Assembly (NCBI GenBank): GCA_024233085.1
Contig: JACKQC010000002.1
Span: forward strand, 124,001-188,000
Direction: 5' to 3'
Source of the DNA: Akkermansiaceae bacterium
GTDB lineage: Bacteria > Verrucomicrobiota > Verrucomicrobiia > Verrucomicrobiales > DEV007
DNA: 64,000 nucleotides
This document shows, piece by piece, positions 42,670 through 52,287 of the stretch. The notes under the pieces were generated by a model. The model was not told where the DNA came from. It ran no database searches and was given only the letters and a program-made list of their open reading frames with translations. The translations under genes were made by a program, and so were the position numbers. Numbering within the stretch: the stretch's first letter is position 1; each line of letters opens with the position of its first letter.

Positions 42670-43950
42670 TCAAACCAAATCCACGATCGATCCGAAGTTC
42701 GCGTCGAACAAGCGACGGTAAACGCGCGCCGCGACGCTGTCGGTCATGCGGGCGATGGCGTCGCAGACCAGACGGGCGCGGGCCGCCTCGGAGTCCTGCG
42801 CGAAGACCTCGCGCTCCTGGTCCTCGGGCAGCAGTTGGAAATGCCCCGGGCCGGGCCGGTCGCGCGCGATGTAAAGGTCCGCGAAGGCCCCGAACAGGCG
42901 TCCCACGATGTAGTCCGCCTTGTGGTCGAGCTGCTGCAATTGTTGGGATCGAAACACCAGATCGAGCGACAGCCGCTTGTGGAGATCGCGCTGGGCGGCG
43001 ATCGCCGGGTCGATCTCGAGCCGGTAACGGTGGCGATTCGACAGCGGGGCGAGAAAATTCTCTCCCGCGTCCGCGAGCCGCGCCGCCGCGATGAATTCGC
43101 CGATCTTCCGGTTCAGGCGCCCCTCGACCCGGTCGTCGCGGATCGCCTTGAGCAGAAACTCGACGGCCACCGCGTCCGTGTCGCTCAGCCCGGCCCCGGC
43201 GGCCCAGCGCTCCAGCGTTTCCAGGCCGATGAAGCCGGCCTTGATGCCGTCGGCGACATCGTTAAGCGAGTAGGCGGTGTCATCGGCCCAGTCCATGATC
43301 TGGCACTCGATCGAGCGAAAAGCGTTGCGCGCCTTTCCCGGCGGGAGGTCCTCGGGGAAGTCCGCGCCGCCGGTGACGAACGCGATTTCCGGCCGCTGAT
43401 CGGCGTATACGAAATGATTCGGCGGATCGTCCAGCTCGGAGTGGAGCGTCTTGTATTTCAAGACCGCGTCCATGAAACCGCGGCTCGGGTTCATGCCCTT
43501 GCGCTCGGAAAACAGCGTGTGCGTCAGCATGCGCAGGGTCTGGGCGTTGCCCTCGAAGCCGCCCCACGGTTTCATCAGCCGGTGCAGCGTCCGCTCGCCC
43601 GTGTGCCCGAAGGGCGGGTGCCCGATGTCGTGCGCCAGGCAGGCGGCTTCGACGAGGTCGGGATCGATGAAATGCGCCTCCCCAAGGGCGGCCTCCGTGG
43701 CCCGCAGACGCGCGCAGAGGCTGCGCCCGATCTGGGCGACCTCGATGGAATGCGTCAGCCGTGTCCGGTAAAAGTCGTACTCTCCCGAGACGAAGACCTG
43801 CGTCTTGCTCTGCAGGCGCCGGAAAGCCGACGTGTGGATGACGCGGTCGCGGTCGATCTGAAAAGGCGTGCGAAAGTCGCCCGCGACGCCGCGCGGCGGG
43901 GACGGTTCGCGCGGGGCGTGGTCGAAGTCGTTGTAAAACGTGTTTCGCAT
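42670..43950 (-). CDS. dgt: Deoxyguanosinetriphosphate triphosphohydrolase-like HD protein
   Basis: The 426-residue protein has the HD-domain metal site: RLTHSIEVAQIGRSL, then ACLAHDIGHPPFGHTGE, and later DWADDTAYSLNDV. The N-terminal RTPFQIDRDRVIHTSAFRRL is typical of bacterial dGTPases. It hydrolyses dNTPs to the nucleoside and tripolyphosphate, affecting dNTP pools and sometimes phage resistance. It leads a likely operon with the macro-domain and LRR-lipoprotein genes. Upstream is a ~460-bp intergenic region. Confidence 0.9.
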   Translation of the reverse strand: MRNTFYNDFDHAPREPSPPRGVAGDFRTPFQIDRDRVIHTSAFRRLQSKTQVFVSGEYDFYRTRLTHSIEVAQIGRSLCARLRATEAALGEAHFIDPDLVEAACLAHDIGHPPFGHTGERTLHRLMKPWGGFEGNAQTLRMLTHTLFSERKGMNPSRGFMDAVLKYKTLHSELDDPPNHFVYADQRPEIAFVTGGADFPEDLPPGKARNAFRSIECQIMDWADDTAYSLNDVADGIKAGFIGLETLERWAAGAGLSDTDAVAVEFLLKAIRDDRVEGRLNRKIGEFIAAARLADAGENFLAPLSNRHRYRLEIDPAIAAQRDLHKRLSLDLVFRSQQLQQLDHKADYIVGRLFGAFADLYIARDRPGPGHFQLLPEDQEREVFAQDSEAARARLVCDAIARMTDSVAARVYRRLFDANFGSIVDLV

Positions 43951-44416
43951 TCGCTAAATCGGGCGGCAACAGTGAACGCGCCCCCGGCCCGCGGTCAACC
44001 GTCGCGTGCAACCGGATGACCGGCAGGGAGCGGGGGTTGCCCGATTGATTTTGCCCAAGCTGGCACGGCGAATGCTCCCTTGGGAACTTGTCCACCGCTT
44101 CACGCGGTCGACGACCAGAGGGTTGAAACACACCAGTGCGGCCCGGTTGGCACCGAGAATTCGCGGTTTAATGGGGGTTTTCCCGCGAAGGATCGCCGGC
44201 CGGGCCGCGCTCCTTTTCAGGAGCGGACCCAACAGGGTTGGGTCGGCGACCTAACCCTGTTTGGTCAGCCGTCAAATTCGCGCGGAATCGCCGCGGATCT
44301 TGGTTCGTTCCCCTGCGACGAAACCCGGCGGTGGGCCGGCGACTCCGTCGCGGCCGAACGGGTTGCCGCGCGTGATTGTTTTTGGGCGCCGAGTTCGAAC
44401 GACGCCTCCCCGCCGG
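43951..44416. other. Intergenic region with repeat copy 6 and a possible sigma-54 promoter
   Basis: 466 bp between dgt and the MFS gene, both on the - strand. On the + strand, TGGCACGGCGAATGCT at 44061-44076 has GG and GC exactly 10 bases apart, as in -24/-12 sigma-54 promoters (one mismatch in the TTGC part). It would read away from both genes toward repeat copy 6 at 44230, so it could make a small RNA. Nothing else is recognised. The dgt promoter is presumably near 43960-44060 on the - strand. Confidence 0.3.
44230..44266. repeat. Palindromic repeat copy 6 (CAACAGGG subtype)
   Basis: Arms CAACAGGGTTGGGTC and GACCTAACCCTGTT. It lies 151 bp beyond the 3' end of the MFS gene and 280 bp upstream of dgt. 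Confidence 0.88.
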
Positions 44417-45955
44417 TCAGGACCCCGATTCGGCCCCGCCGCCGCCGCCGGAGGAGGCGAGTTCCTGCGGTTTGTAGCCGCCTTTCGATCGGAAGTGGAA
44501 AAAGAGGATCAGGTAAATCAACAGCATGAAGGCCGGCAGGGCCGACTGACGAATGAAGGCCTTTTTCTTGTTGGCGTTGACGACCGCGCCGACCTGGGCG
44601 GCCTCGGCCTCGGGAAGCGATTCGACAACGTCGTTTTTCAGGCTCGGCGACTCGCCGAACATGGTGGCTTTCATCCCGCCGTCGACCTTGGCATACAGGG
44701 CTGGCTGTGTGGTTTTCAAATCCGCGTCGATGCCTTTGTCGAGGTAGAGCCCCATCAGCGGAGCGCCAAGAATGCCCATGCCAAGCACGCCGACGGCGGA
44801 AACGCCGTTCAAGGTGAGGGCGCCCCCTTTCGGAAACTGCTCCGAAACGACGCCCAACGTCGTGGACCACAGGAACGTTTTCCCAAACGCATAGACGATG
44901 GCCGCGACCACCAGCAGACTGGCGGGCGCCTTGCCGAGGAAGAGCAGGCCAACCACCGCCAGCGCCGCGCTGGCAACCAGGAGTCCGATGGGCGAGAATT
45001 TGTGAACGATCGGCCCGGCGTAGAAGCGCAAAATGGTCATGATGATGGAAACCATGACGAAAACCCAGCCGGCCATCTTCGGCAGGTCGGCGGCGAGCAG
45101 TTCGGCCATCCAAGTGTCGGTGCCGAGTTCGGTCGTGGCGAGGAAGGGCATCGAGACCAGGATGAGAACGAACATCCAATTCCCCGCCGATCGTGTGTAT
45201 CCGAAGGCGGCGGCGCCCACCACGGCGGAAACGCCCAGCGACACGGGAAGGTGGACGGGTTTATTCATGATCTGTCCCACGCCCATGACCACCAACCAGG
45301 CCATCAGGAAAAAGCCGATGGCGCCGACTTCGCTGAGCATGTCTCGGAAGGTGACACCGGCGGCGACGCGTTCCTGCACCGGGAAATGGCGGGGAATGAT
45401 GAGCAGCGCGTAAAAGACGACGGGCACGAGACAGATGGCGAGTTTGAAAAACAGACCGACACCCGCGCTCGCGAGGATGAGACCGGCCGCCGCTCCCAGC
45501 GCGAGACCGGCCGGCCACCCGGCGTGGAGAATGTTCAGCCACTTCGCCTTTTCGCGGCTGAACAGGGTGGCGACGACCGGATTGATGAAGGCCTCGACCG
45601 TGCCGTTGGCGATGGCGACAAGAAAGGTGCTCCAGTAGAGCCAGTCGTAGGACGAGTTCCGGATCGCCACCAAGGTGCCCACCACGGCAAGGGTGTGCGA
45701 AACGATGGCAAAAATTGCGGCGGATTTGTAGCCGATCTTGTCGATGATCAGGCTGAAAACGATGATGCTGAACGCAAACGGCCACAACCCCACGCCCAGC
45801 ACCTGTCCGATCTGTGTCCCGGAAAGTCCAAATTGTTTCTGGAGATCGGGAACGACGATGGATCGGAGGCCAAAGAAAAATGACGTCGCCACCAGCGCGA
45901 TAAAACACGCCCAGAAGAGTTTCTTGTTGCCGGAATCGGTTGCTGCTTCGCTCAT
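44417..45955 (-). CDS. Major facilitator superfamily transporter
   Basis: The 512-residue protein has about twelve membrane segments. The N-terminal half contains FGLRSIVVPDLQKQFGLS and the MFS loop 2-3 region LIIDKIGYKSAAIFAI. There is a long cytoplasmic loop in the second half (GIDADLKTTQPALYAKVDGG). The C-terminus ends in a Gly/Ser-rich tail. The family moves sugars, nucleosides or organic acids; the substrate cannot be assigned. It lies alone on the - strand, divergent from the DUF1549/DUF1553 gene by 133 bp. Confidence 0.85.
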   Translation of the reverse strand: MSEAATDSGNKKLFWACFIALVATSFFFGLRSIVVPDLQKQFGLSGTQIGQVLGVGLWPFAFSIIVFSLIIDKIGYKSAAIFAIVSHTLAVVGTLVAIRNSSYDWLYWSTFLVAIANGTVEAFINPVVATLFSREKAKWLNILHAGWPAGLALGAAAGLILASAGVGLFFKLAICLVPVVFYALLIIPRHFPVQERVAAGVTFRDMLSEVGAIGFFLMAWLVVMGVGQIMNKPVHLPVSLGVSAVVGAAAFGYTRSAGNWMFVLILVSMPFLATTELGTDTWMAELLAADLPKMAGWVFVMVSIIMTILRFYAGPIVHKFSPIGLLVASAALAVVGLLFLGKAPASLLVVAAIVYAFGKTFLWSTTLGVVSEQFPKGGALTLNGVSAVGVLGMGILGAPLMGLYLDKGIDADLKTTQPALYAKVDGGMKATMFGESPSLKNDVVESLPEAEAAQVGAVVNANKKKAFIRQSALPAFMLLIYLILFFHFRSKGGYKPQELASSGGGGGAESGS

Positions 45956-46088
45956 AGCGGGATCGGGGATTCGAATGGGTTGAAAGGCCGGATTTTGGGG
46001 AATTCCTTCGCGAAATCAATCTTCTTTCCGCAAAGACGCGGGTTTTGCCCGTGCCGCCCCCCGGCGACGTTTCCTTTACCTGCCCTCC

Positions 46089-48998
46089 ATGTCATCCCGC
46101 CCACATCCGACCGCCCCCCGATTGCGGACTCGCCTGGCCACGCCGGTCTTCGCCGCGCTTTTCGTCGCGTTAGCTTCGGCGCAGACAACCGGTTTTCCGC
46201 CGGAACAGCTCGAATTTTTCGAAAAAAATGTCCGGCCCGTGCTGGCGGATCATTGTTTCGAATGCCACTCGGGCGCGAAGGCGAAGGCGGGCCTGCGGCT
46301 GGATTCGCGGCAGAATGTGCTGAAAGGCAGCGAGTTTCGGCTCGTGGTCGACCCGCAAAAACCGGAGGCCAGCGTGCTGCTGCTGGCGGTCAAACACGCC
46401 GGCGGAGACAAGGTGCCCGCCATGCCGCACGAAAAGCCGAAGCTCCCGGACCCGGCTGTCGCGGCCCTGGAACAGTGGCTGAAAATGGGCGCGCCGTGGC
46501 CGGAAGACGCCGGCGGCCTGAGCGGCGACGACCCGGCGCGGAGTCACTGGGCCTACCAGCCGGTGAAGGCGGAGGCGGTTCCCGCCGATTTTCGGGGCAA
46601 CCCGATCGACTGGTTCGTCGGCGAAAAACTGCGGGAAGCCGGTCTCGAAAGCGCCCCCGCCGCCGATCGCGAGACGCTGGTGCGGCGTGCCCATCTGGAC
46701 CTGACGGGTCTGCCGCCGACAGCGGACGAGGCGCGGGCCTTCGTGACGGATCCGAGGCCCGACGCCGAGGCCTGGCCGGCGCTGGTCGACAAACTGCTCG
46801 CCTCGCCCCACTACGGCGAGCGCTGGGCGCGGCACTGGATGGATGTGGCCCGCTACTCGGACACGCGCGGCTACGAGGCCGGCGGCCGCGAGCGGCGCTT
46901 CGTATACAGCTACGTCTATCGGGACTGGCTGGTGCGGTCTTTCAACGAGGACATGCCCTTCGACCAATTCACCGTTTACCAACTCGCCGCCGACCGGGTG
47001 GTGGACCGCGACGGCCCCGACAAACGTCACCTCGGCGCGATGGGTTTTCTGACTCTCTCCAAAAACGGCCCCACCGAAGAGGTGATCGACGACAGGCTCG
47101 ACACCACCTTCCGAGGATTCCAGGCGCTCACGATCGGCTGCGCGCGGTGCCACGACCACAAAAGCGATCCCATCCCGACCAAGGAATACTACGGTCTCTA
47201 CGGGGTGCTCGGCAATTCGTTCGAGCCCGAGGAGGCGCCCGTCGTCGGCGAACCGAAATCGGGACCGGAATACGAGGCTTATCTGAAGAAGTTGGCCGAA
47301 AAACAGAAGGTGGTGGACGATTTCCTGAACCCGAAGCTGGCCGAGGCGGCGGAAAAATTTCCCGAACTCGCGAACCGCCAGGCCCAGCTCCTCGGAAAAC
47401 TCGAGCGCGCCGACCGTCGCAAGCTTCAGGATCTCGAAAAGGTGGTGGACAAATTCGTCGCCGACGCCGGCATGGAACCGGACCGCGCGCTGATTCTCGA
47501 GGATCGCGAGCGGCCCGCGCCGCAGGCGGTTTACATCCGCGGAAACCCCGGTCGGCGCGGCGACATCGTGCCGCGGCGTTTTCTCACCGTGGTGGCGGGC
47601 GAGGACACCCCGGATTTCAAGGAGGGCAGCGGCCGGCTCGAAATGGCGCGCGCCATCGCCGACGCGAAGAATCCGCTCACGGCGCGCGTCATCGTGAACC
47701 GGGTGTGGATGCACCTGTTCGGCGAGGGCATTGTCCGCGGCGTGAGCGACTTCGGCGTCGCGGCGCAGAAGCCGAGTCATCCCGAGCTGCTGGACTGGCT
47801 GGCGAGCTGGTTCGTCGAAAACGGCTGGTCGATCAAGAAGCTCAACCGCCTCATCCTGGCGTCGGAGACCTGGCGCCAGTCCTCCTCGCATCCGCGGGCC
47901 GACAGCTACGCCGGTGTCGACGGCGACAACCGCCTGCTGTGGCGGCAGAACCGCCGCCGGATGGATTTCGAGCAGATGCGCGACTCGATGATCGCGGTGA
48001 CCGGGCAGTTGGACCGCACTCTGGGCGGCCGTTGCGTGGAAATTCTCCAGCCACCGTACTCGAACCGCCGGACGGTTTACGCCTTCATCGACCGGCAGAA
48101 TCTCGACCCGACCTTCCGGAACTTCGACTTTTCCAATCCCCAGCAACACACCGGCCAGCGGCCCGTCACGAGCATTCCGATGCAGGGTCTCTTCTCCCTG
48201 AACAGCCCCTTCGTTCAGGACAAGGCGAAAAAACTCGCCGACCTGCCCCCCGTCCGCGGGGCGGCGGACGACCGCGCGCGCGCCGCGGCGCTCCACCGGG
48301 CCGTGCTCACCCGCGACGCCGGTCCGAGGGACCTGGAATTGGCCGAGGCATTCGTCCGCGACTTCCGCGCCGGCGGCGGGCCGCTCCTGAAGCGCCAGAC
48401 CGTGACGGAGTGGGAATACGGCTATGGCTCGGTGGACGAAACGACCGGAGAAGCGGCGTTCACGGCTTATTCTCACTGGACCGGCGACCGCTGGCAGGTC
48501 GGCGCCGCGTTTCCGCTGAAGGACGACCCCCGCAGCTACCTGAGCGCCGGCCCCAACGGGAGCAGCCATCCGGGTTACACCGACAAGGAATGCTCGATCT
48601 ATCGCTGGACCGCGCCGCGCGACCTGACGATCCGCGTTTCCGGTCCCGTGGAACGCGCCGCCGTCGGAAAAGGCACCGGACTCGGCCTGCGCGTCGCCGT
48701 GTCGGGCCAGGGAATCGTGCTCAAGACCACTCTGCCCGCCACTGAAAAGCAAAAGGCCGTCACCGTCGACAAGCTGACCGTCAAGGCCGGCGACACTGTC
48801 GATTTCGTCGCCGATCCGCTCGAGAACAACAACTCCTTCGACTCCTACAACTGGCGGCCGGAGATCGCCGACCTCGGCGGTTCGCGCGACCGCTGGAGCC
48901 AGACGGCGCAGTTTTCCGGCCCGGCCGATTTCATGAACGAATGGGAGGCCTACGCCCAGGCTCTGCTGGGCACGAACGACTTTTTGTTTGTCGATTGA
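46089..48998 (+). CDS. PSCyt1-DUF1549-DUF1553 cytochrome protein
   Basis: The 969-residue exported protein has a signal peptide ending near ALASAQTT and a planctomycete-type cytochrome C domain (PSCyt1) with haem motif C56-FEC-H60. DUF1549 follows (DWFVGEKLREAGLE, LDLTGLPPTADEARAF, YGERWARHWMDVARY, GCARCHDHKSDPI), then DUF1553 (NRVWMHLFGEGIVRGVSDFG, RLILASETWRQSS). The final ~200 residues form an additional beta-sandwich-like stretch (YRWTAPRDLTIRVSG). This family is always found with DUF1501 proteins in Planctomycetota and Verrucomicrobiota; a redox role in breaking down polymers has been suggested but not proven. It is co-directional with the next gene, a DUF1501 protein. Confidence 0.92.
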   Translation: MSSRPHPTAPRLRTRLATPVFAALFVALASAQTTGFPPEQLEFFEKNVRPVLADHCFECHSGAKAKAGLRLDSRQNVLKGSEFRLVVDPQKPEASVLLLAVKHAGGDKVPAMPHEKPKLPDPAVAALEQWLKMGAPWPEDAGGLSGDDPARSHWAYQPVKAEAVPADFRGNPIDWFVGEKLREAGLESAPAADRETLVRRAHLDLTGLPPTADEARAFVTDPRPDAEAWPALVDKLLASPHYGERWARHWMDVARYSDTRGYEAGGRERRFVYSYVYRDWLVRSFNEDMPFDQFTVYQLAADRVVDRDGPDKRHLGAMGFLTLSKNGPTEEVIDDRLDTTFRGFQALTIGCARCHDHKSDPIPTKEYYGLYGVLGNSFEPEEAPVVGEPKSGPEYEAYLKKLAEKQKVVDDFLNPKLAEAAEKFPELANRQAQLLGKLERADRRKLQDLEKVVDKFVADAGMEPDRALILEDRERPAPQAVYIRGNPGRRGDIVPRRFLTVVAGEDTPDFKEGSGRLEMARAIADAKNPLTARVIVNRVWMHLFGEGIVRGVSDFGVAAQKPSHPELLDWLASWFVENGWSIKKLNRLILASETWRQSSSHPRADSYAGVDGDNRLLWRQNRRRMDFEQMRDSMIAVTGQLDRTLGGRCVEILQPPYSNRRTVYAFIDRQNLDPTFRNFDFSNPQQHTGQRPVTSIPMQGLFSLNSPFVQDKAKKLADLPPVRGAADDRARAAALHRAVLTRDAGPRDLELAEAFVRDFRAGGGPLLKRQTVTEWEYGYGSVDETTGEAAFTAYSHWTGDRWQVGAAFPLKDDPRSYLSAGPNGSSHPGYTDKECSIYRWTAPRDLTIRVSGPVERAAVGKGTGLGLRVAVSGQGIVLKTTLPATEKQKAVTVDKLTVKAGDTVDFVADPLENNNSFDSYNWRPEIADLGGSRDRWSQTAQFSGPADFMNEWEAYAQALLGTNDFLFVD

Positions 48999-49038
48999 AC
49001 GATCCCGGAAAAACACCATCCTTTCCCTTTTGACTTTC

Positions 49039-50484
49039 ATGTTTGACTCACATTCGATTCCCGTCTCCCGACGCGATCTCCTGCGCCGCTCCGGCATGGG
49101 AATGGGCATGCTCGGCCTGTCCGCGTTGTTGGGCCGCGATTTCGCGGACGCGGCCGCCGACCCCCGCAACCTGAATCCCCTCGCCGCCCAGAAGCCCCAA
49201 TACCGCGCCCGGGCCAAGCGGGTCATCCACCTCTTCGCCAACGGCGGACCGTCGCAGGTCGACACCTTCGACCACAAGCCGGCGCTGGCGAAATACGACG
49301 GCCAGGAACTGCCCGGCGAGCATCTGAGCACCGAGCGCAAGACCGGCGCGGCCTTCAAGTCGCCCTTCGCCTTCAAACAACGCGGCGAAAGCGGCCTGTG
49401 GATCAGCGACCTCTTTCCCACCGTCGCCGAATCCGCCGACGACCTCTGCGTCATCAACTCGATGCACGCCAATGTGCCGAACCACGAGCCCTCCCTGATG
49501 CTCATGAATTGCGGCGCCCCGCGGGTGAACAACGTGACGCCCAGCATGGGGTCGTGGATCACCTACGGCCTCGGCACCGACAACGACAACCTCCCCGGCT
49601 TCGTCGCCCTCTGCCCCGGCGGCGTGCCCATCGTCGAGACCCAAAACTGGCGCTCCGCTTTTCTCCCCGGCGCCTACCAGGGCGTCCACATCGACACCAA
49701 GAACACCGAGATCGACAAGCTGATCGCCAACATCGAGAACGACCGCCTGCCCCGCGCCGTGCAGCGACGTCAGGTCGACCTGATCCAGGCGATGAACCGC
49801 GAGCATCAGTCCCGCCGCTCGGCCGACCCGGCGCTGGAGGCCCGCATCCAGTCGCTGGAACTCGCCTACCGCATGCAGTTGGAAGCCAGCGACGCCTTCG
49901 ACCTCGAGCAGGAGCCCGACCACATCCTCGATCTCTACGGACGCGACCTGCAGGGTCGCCAGATGCTCACCGCCCGCCGTCTCGTCGAGCGCGGCGTGCG
50001 ATTTGTCCAGGTCTGGCACGGCGCCGGCCAGCCCTGGGACAGCCACGAGCAGATCGAGAAAAATCACGGCCGTCTCGCCGGCGAATGCGACCGCGCCATC
50101 GGCGGCCTGCTCAAGGACCTCAAACAGCGCGGCCTTCTCGAGGACACCCTCGTCGTCTGGGGCGGCGAATTCGGACGCACCCCGACCGTCGAACTGCCCA
50201 CGCCCGGCGCGAACAGCCCCGAAACGAAGCTCGGCCGCGACCACAACCATCACGGCTTCAGCATGTGGCTGGCCGGCGGCGGCGTGAAGGGCGGTTACCG
50301 CCACGGCTCGACCGACGAGTTCGGTTTCAAGGCCGTCGAGAATCCCGTCCACGTTCACGACCTGCACGCCACCATCCTGCACCTGCTCGGGTTCGATCAC
50401 GAGCGGCTCACGTACCGCTATTCCGGCCGCGACTACCGCCTCACCGACCTCGCCGGAAACGTCGTCCACGACCTGGTCGCGTAG
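49039..50484 (+). CDS. DUF1501 family protein, Tat-exported, partner of the DUF1549/DUF1553 protein
   Basis: 481 residues from the ATG at 49039, 40 bp after the preceding stop. An earlier in-frame ATG at 48988 overlaps that gene and would disturb the signal. The twin-arginine signal SRRDLLRRSGMGMG is clear. Family motifs: VIHLFANGGPSQVDTFDHKP, LVVWGGEFGRTPTVELP, GRDHNHHGFSMWLAGGG and VHDLHATILHLLGFDHERLT. It forms the classic two-gene unit with the upstream cytochrome protein. The activity of the family is unknown; the fold is alkaline-phosphatase-like. Confidence 0.92.
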   Translation: MFDSHSIPVSRRDLLRRSGMGMGMLGLSALLGRDFADAAADPRNLNPLAAQKPQYRARAKRVIHLFANGGPSQVDTFDHKPALAKYDGQELPGEHLSTERKTGAAFKSPFAFKQRGESGLWISDLFPTVAESADDLCVINSMHANVPNHEPSLMLMNCGAPRVNNVTPSMGSWITYGLGTDNDNLPGFVALCPGGVPIVETQNWRSAFLPGAYQGVHIDTKNTEIDKLIANIENDRLPRAVQRRQVDLIQAMNREHQSRRSADPALEARIQSLELAYRMQLEASDAFDLEQEPDHILDLYGRDLQGRQMLTARRLVERGVRFVQVWHGAGQPWDSHEQIEKNHGRLAGECDRAIGGLLKDLKQRGLLEDTLVVWGGEFGRTPTVELPTPGANSPETKLGRDHNHHGFSMWLAGGGVKGGYRHGSTDEFGFKAVENPVHVHDLHATILHLLGFDHERLTYRYSGRDYRLTDLAGNVVHDLVA

Positions 50485-50494
50485 GACCCTCGAA

Positions 50495-51058
50495 TCAGGA
50501 GGCCGCGAACGACCGCAGAGTGCGGAGCATGATCTCGAAACTTTTGGAACGATTGATTCCTTCATCGAGGGATAGCCGAGCCGCAATCTGCTTTGCCCGA
50601 TCTACTTTGGTGACCACCCCGGTGATCTTGTGGATTTCGTCGGCGGCATTCCCCACGGAATCTGGATCCCGGTATTTCGCCTTCCCCTTCAGAGCGGCAG
50701 CCTTGCTATCCGGATAGGCCCGTTCAACCGCGTCCAAATCACCGATAAACCAAGCTTCGAGCTCCTGGCAGACAATTCGGACCTTGAAATCATGGCCCGA
50801 ATGATTGGTGGCCAAGCCGACCAGTTTTGCTTTTACCGATTCGCAATCCCCGCCGTCGTTGTCACGGACGATAATGAAGGTCGGCTGGTTGTATCCCCAG
50901 CTCTCCATTTTTTTCCGGATGTTCTTCTCGAGGTCCGACTTTCCGGAAAACGAAAGCGCTAGCCAATTCAGACCCTCGATCCAATCCGGATATAGGCTCT
51001 TGACCATCGCGCCGATGACCTCTTTGATCGACGCCTCTTCCAGCAGGAACACGATCAT
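50495..51058 (-). CDS. DUF4276 TOPRIM-like protein (putative nuclease of a two-gene defence module)
   Basis: The 187-residue protein fits DUF4276. The N-terminal MIVFLLEEAS carries the conserved acidic residue, IIVRDNDGGD (D66, D68) gives the DxD of a TOPRIM-type metal site, and ELEAWFIGD (99-107) and NRSKSFEIMLRTL are DUF4276 hallmarks. The start ATG overlaps the stop of the upstream ATPase in the ATGA arrangement, so the two are translated together. By analogy with OLD and PARIS ATPase/TOPRIM pairs it is probably the nuclease effector. The local sequence is less GC-biased than its neighbours, hinting at transfer. Confidence 0.82.
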   Translation of the reverse strand: MIVFLLEEASIKEVIGAMVKSLYPDWIEGLNWLALSFSGKSDLEKNIRKKMESWGYNQPTFIIVRDNDGGDCESVKAKLVGLATNHSGHDFKVRIVCQELEAWFIGDLDAVERAYPDSKAAALKGKAKYRDPDSVGNAADEIHKITGVVTKVDRAKQIAARLSLDEGINRSKSFEIMLRTLRSFAAS

Positions 51059-52287
51059 TCGAAGATCTCTTTTTTCTTTTGTTCCTGTTTGATGCGCGCC
51101 CCCATGCCTTCAAAACTACCTTGCTGCCAAAGGTAACCCGGATGGTCACCTTCCCTGACGAGGTTCGCCACCACGGGGTCGTCCATCGCCCGATACACCT
51201 TCGTCACTCCTTCCTCCTTCTCGAGCACGAAAATGGACTCGCCGCTAATCGCATTCAGGAACTGCGGCGAATGGGTGGAGACAAGCACCTGCCCCCCACG
51301 CTCGGCATAATCGATGAACTCCTCCGCAAGGACGATCATCAGTTCCGGGTAGAGTTGGTTTTCCGGTTCCTCCACGCAGAGAATCTTGTGCGGCAACGGG
51401 TCGTTCAAAAGAATCAGGTAGCTGAACATCTTGATCGTTCCGTCCGACACATTGCGATCGAAAAACGGATCTTTGAAGGCGCCATCCTGGTACTGAACCA
51501 AAAGCCCGCCATCCAATTCCTCTTGCACCACAATCTTTTTGACACCGGGAACCCGTTCCTCCATGCGGCGACAGATGCGAGACCACGTCTCTGGATACTC
51601 GTCACGAATCCGGCGCGCCACGACCGGAAGATTGTCGCCAGTCGAAGACAAATGACGTCCCTCCTCCGGTTCCTTTTTTCCCCGCGCGGAGGTTATGTGG
51701 AAATCGGAGATGTGCCAATTCTCGATCAACTGCCGGAATGCGTTCGCGGCCTTGAAGCGTTGGAACTGCCCCAACGCCTTGATCGCAAGCAGATCCGGAG
51801 AATCCAATGCCTGGTATTCTCGTTCCAGCTCCTCATCCGGCTTGTCGAAGTCTTCTTCGTTGGAAATGGCATACCCCTCACCGTTGCGGAAATCGATAAA
51901 GTGAAAAGGCGCACCGTGTCTCGCCCTTTTGTATCGAAGGATTTCCCGTTTCACGAAAGGGCGTCTTCCGTCTTCGCCGATCTCAAGCAGATAGGTGACG
52001 AGTCGTTCGTGGCCCGCAATCTCGAGTCGGAATTTGATCTCCAACTCGATGGATTCCCCCTCGCATCCGCGGGTGATCACCTCGCGGAAGCCATTCAGCC
52101 CTCCTTCCCGTTGCAACGCGGTTCGCACATTCGTGGCCAGACAGTCTTTCAGGAACGCGAAGACCCGAAAGAGCGTGGTTTTCCCCGCTCCGTTCTTGCC
52201 CACAAACACCGCGAAGTTGGGTAAATCGCGCAGGGTCACCTCGCGAAGCGCTTTGAAGTTCTCGATTCGAAGTTTTTCGATGACCAT
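51055..52287 (-). CDS. AAA (ABC-type, AAA_15/AAA_21) ATPase paired with DUF4276
   Basis: 410 residues from the ATG at 52287 (MVIEKLRIENFKAL), with AAGGG about 8 bases upstream. Walker A GKNGAGKTT is at 30-38. A long insertion in the middle (about 90-270) is typical of OLD/RecF-like ATPases. Walker B is ILCVEEPENQLYPE and the H-loop VLVSTHSPQFLNA. The C-terminus ends Lys/Glu rich (KQEQKKKEIFE). It belongs to the COG4637-like predicted ATPases that often accompany DUF4276 genes. It likely senses an invader and controls the neighbouring TOPRIM-like protein. Confidence 0.85.
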   Translation of the reverse strand: MVIEKLRIENFKALREVTLRDLPNFAVFVGKNGAGKTTLFRVFAFLKDCLATNVRTALQREGGLNGFREVITRGCEGESIELEIKFRLEIAGHERLVTYLLEIGEDGRRPFVKREILRYKRARHGAPFHFIDFRNGEGYAISNEEDFDKPDEELEREYQALDSPDLLAIKALGQFQRFKAANAFRQLIENWHISDFHITSARGKKEPEEGRHLSSTGDNLPVVARRIRDEYPETWSRICRRMEERVPGVKKIVVQEELDGGLLVQYQDGAFKDPFFDRNVSDGTIKMFSYLILLNDPLPHKILCVEEPENQLYPELMIVLAEEFIDYAERGGQVLVSTHSPQFLNAISGESIFVLEKEEGVTKVYRAMDDPVVANLVREGDHPGYLWQQGSFEGMGARIKQEQKKKEIFE

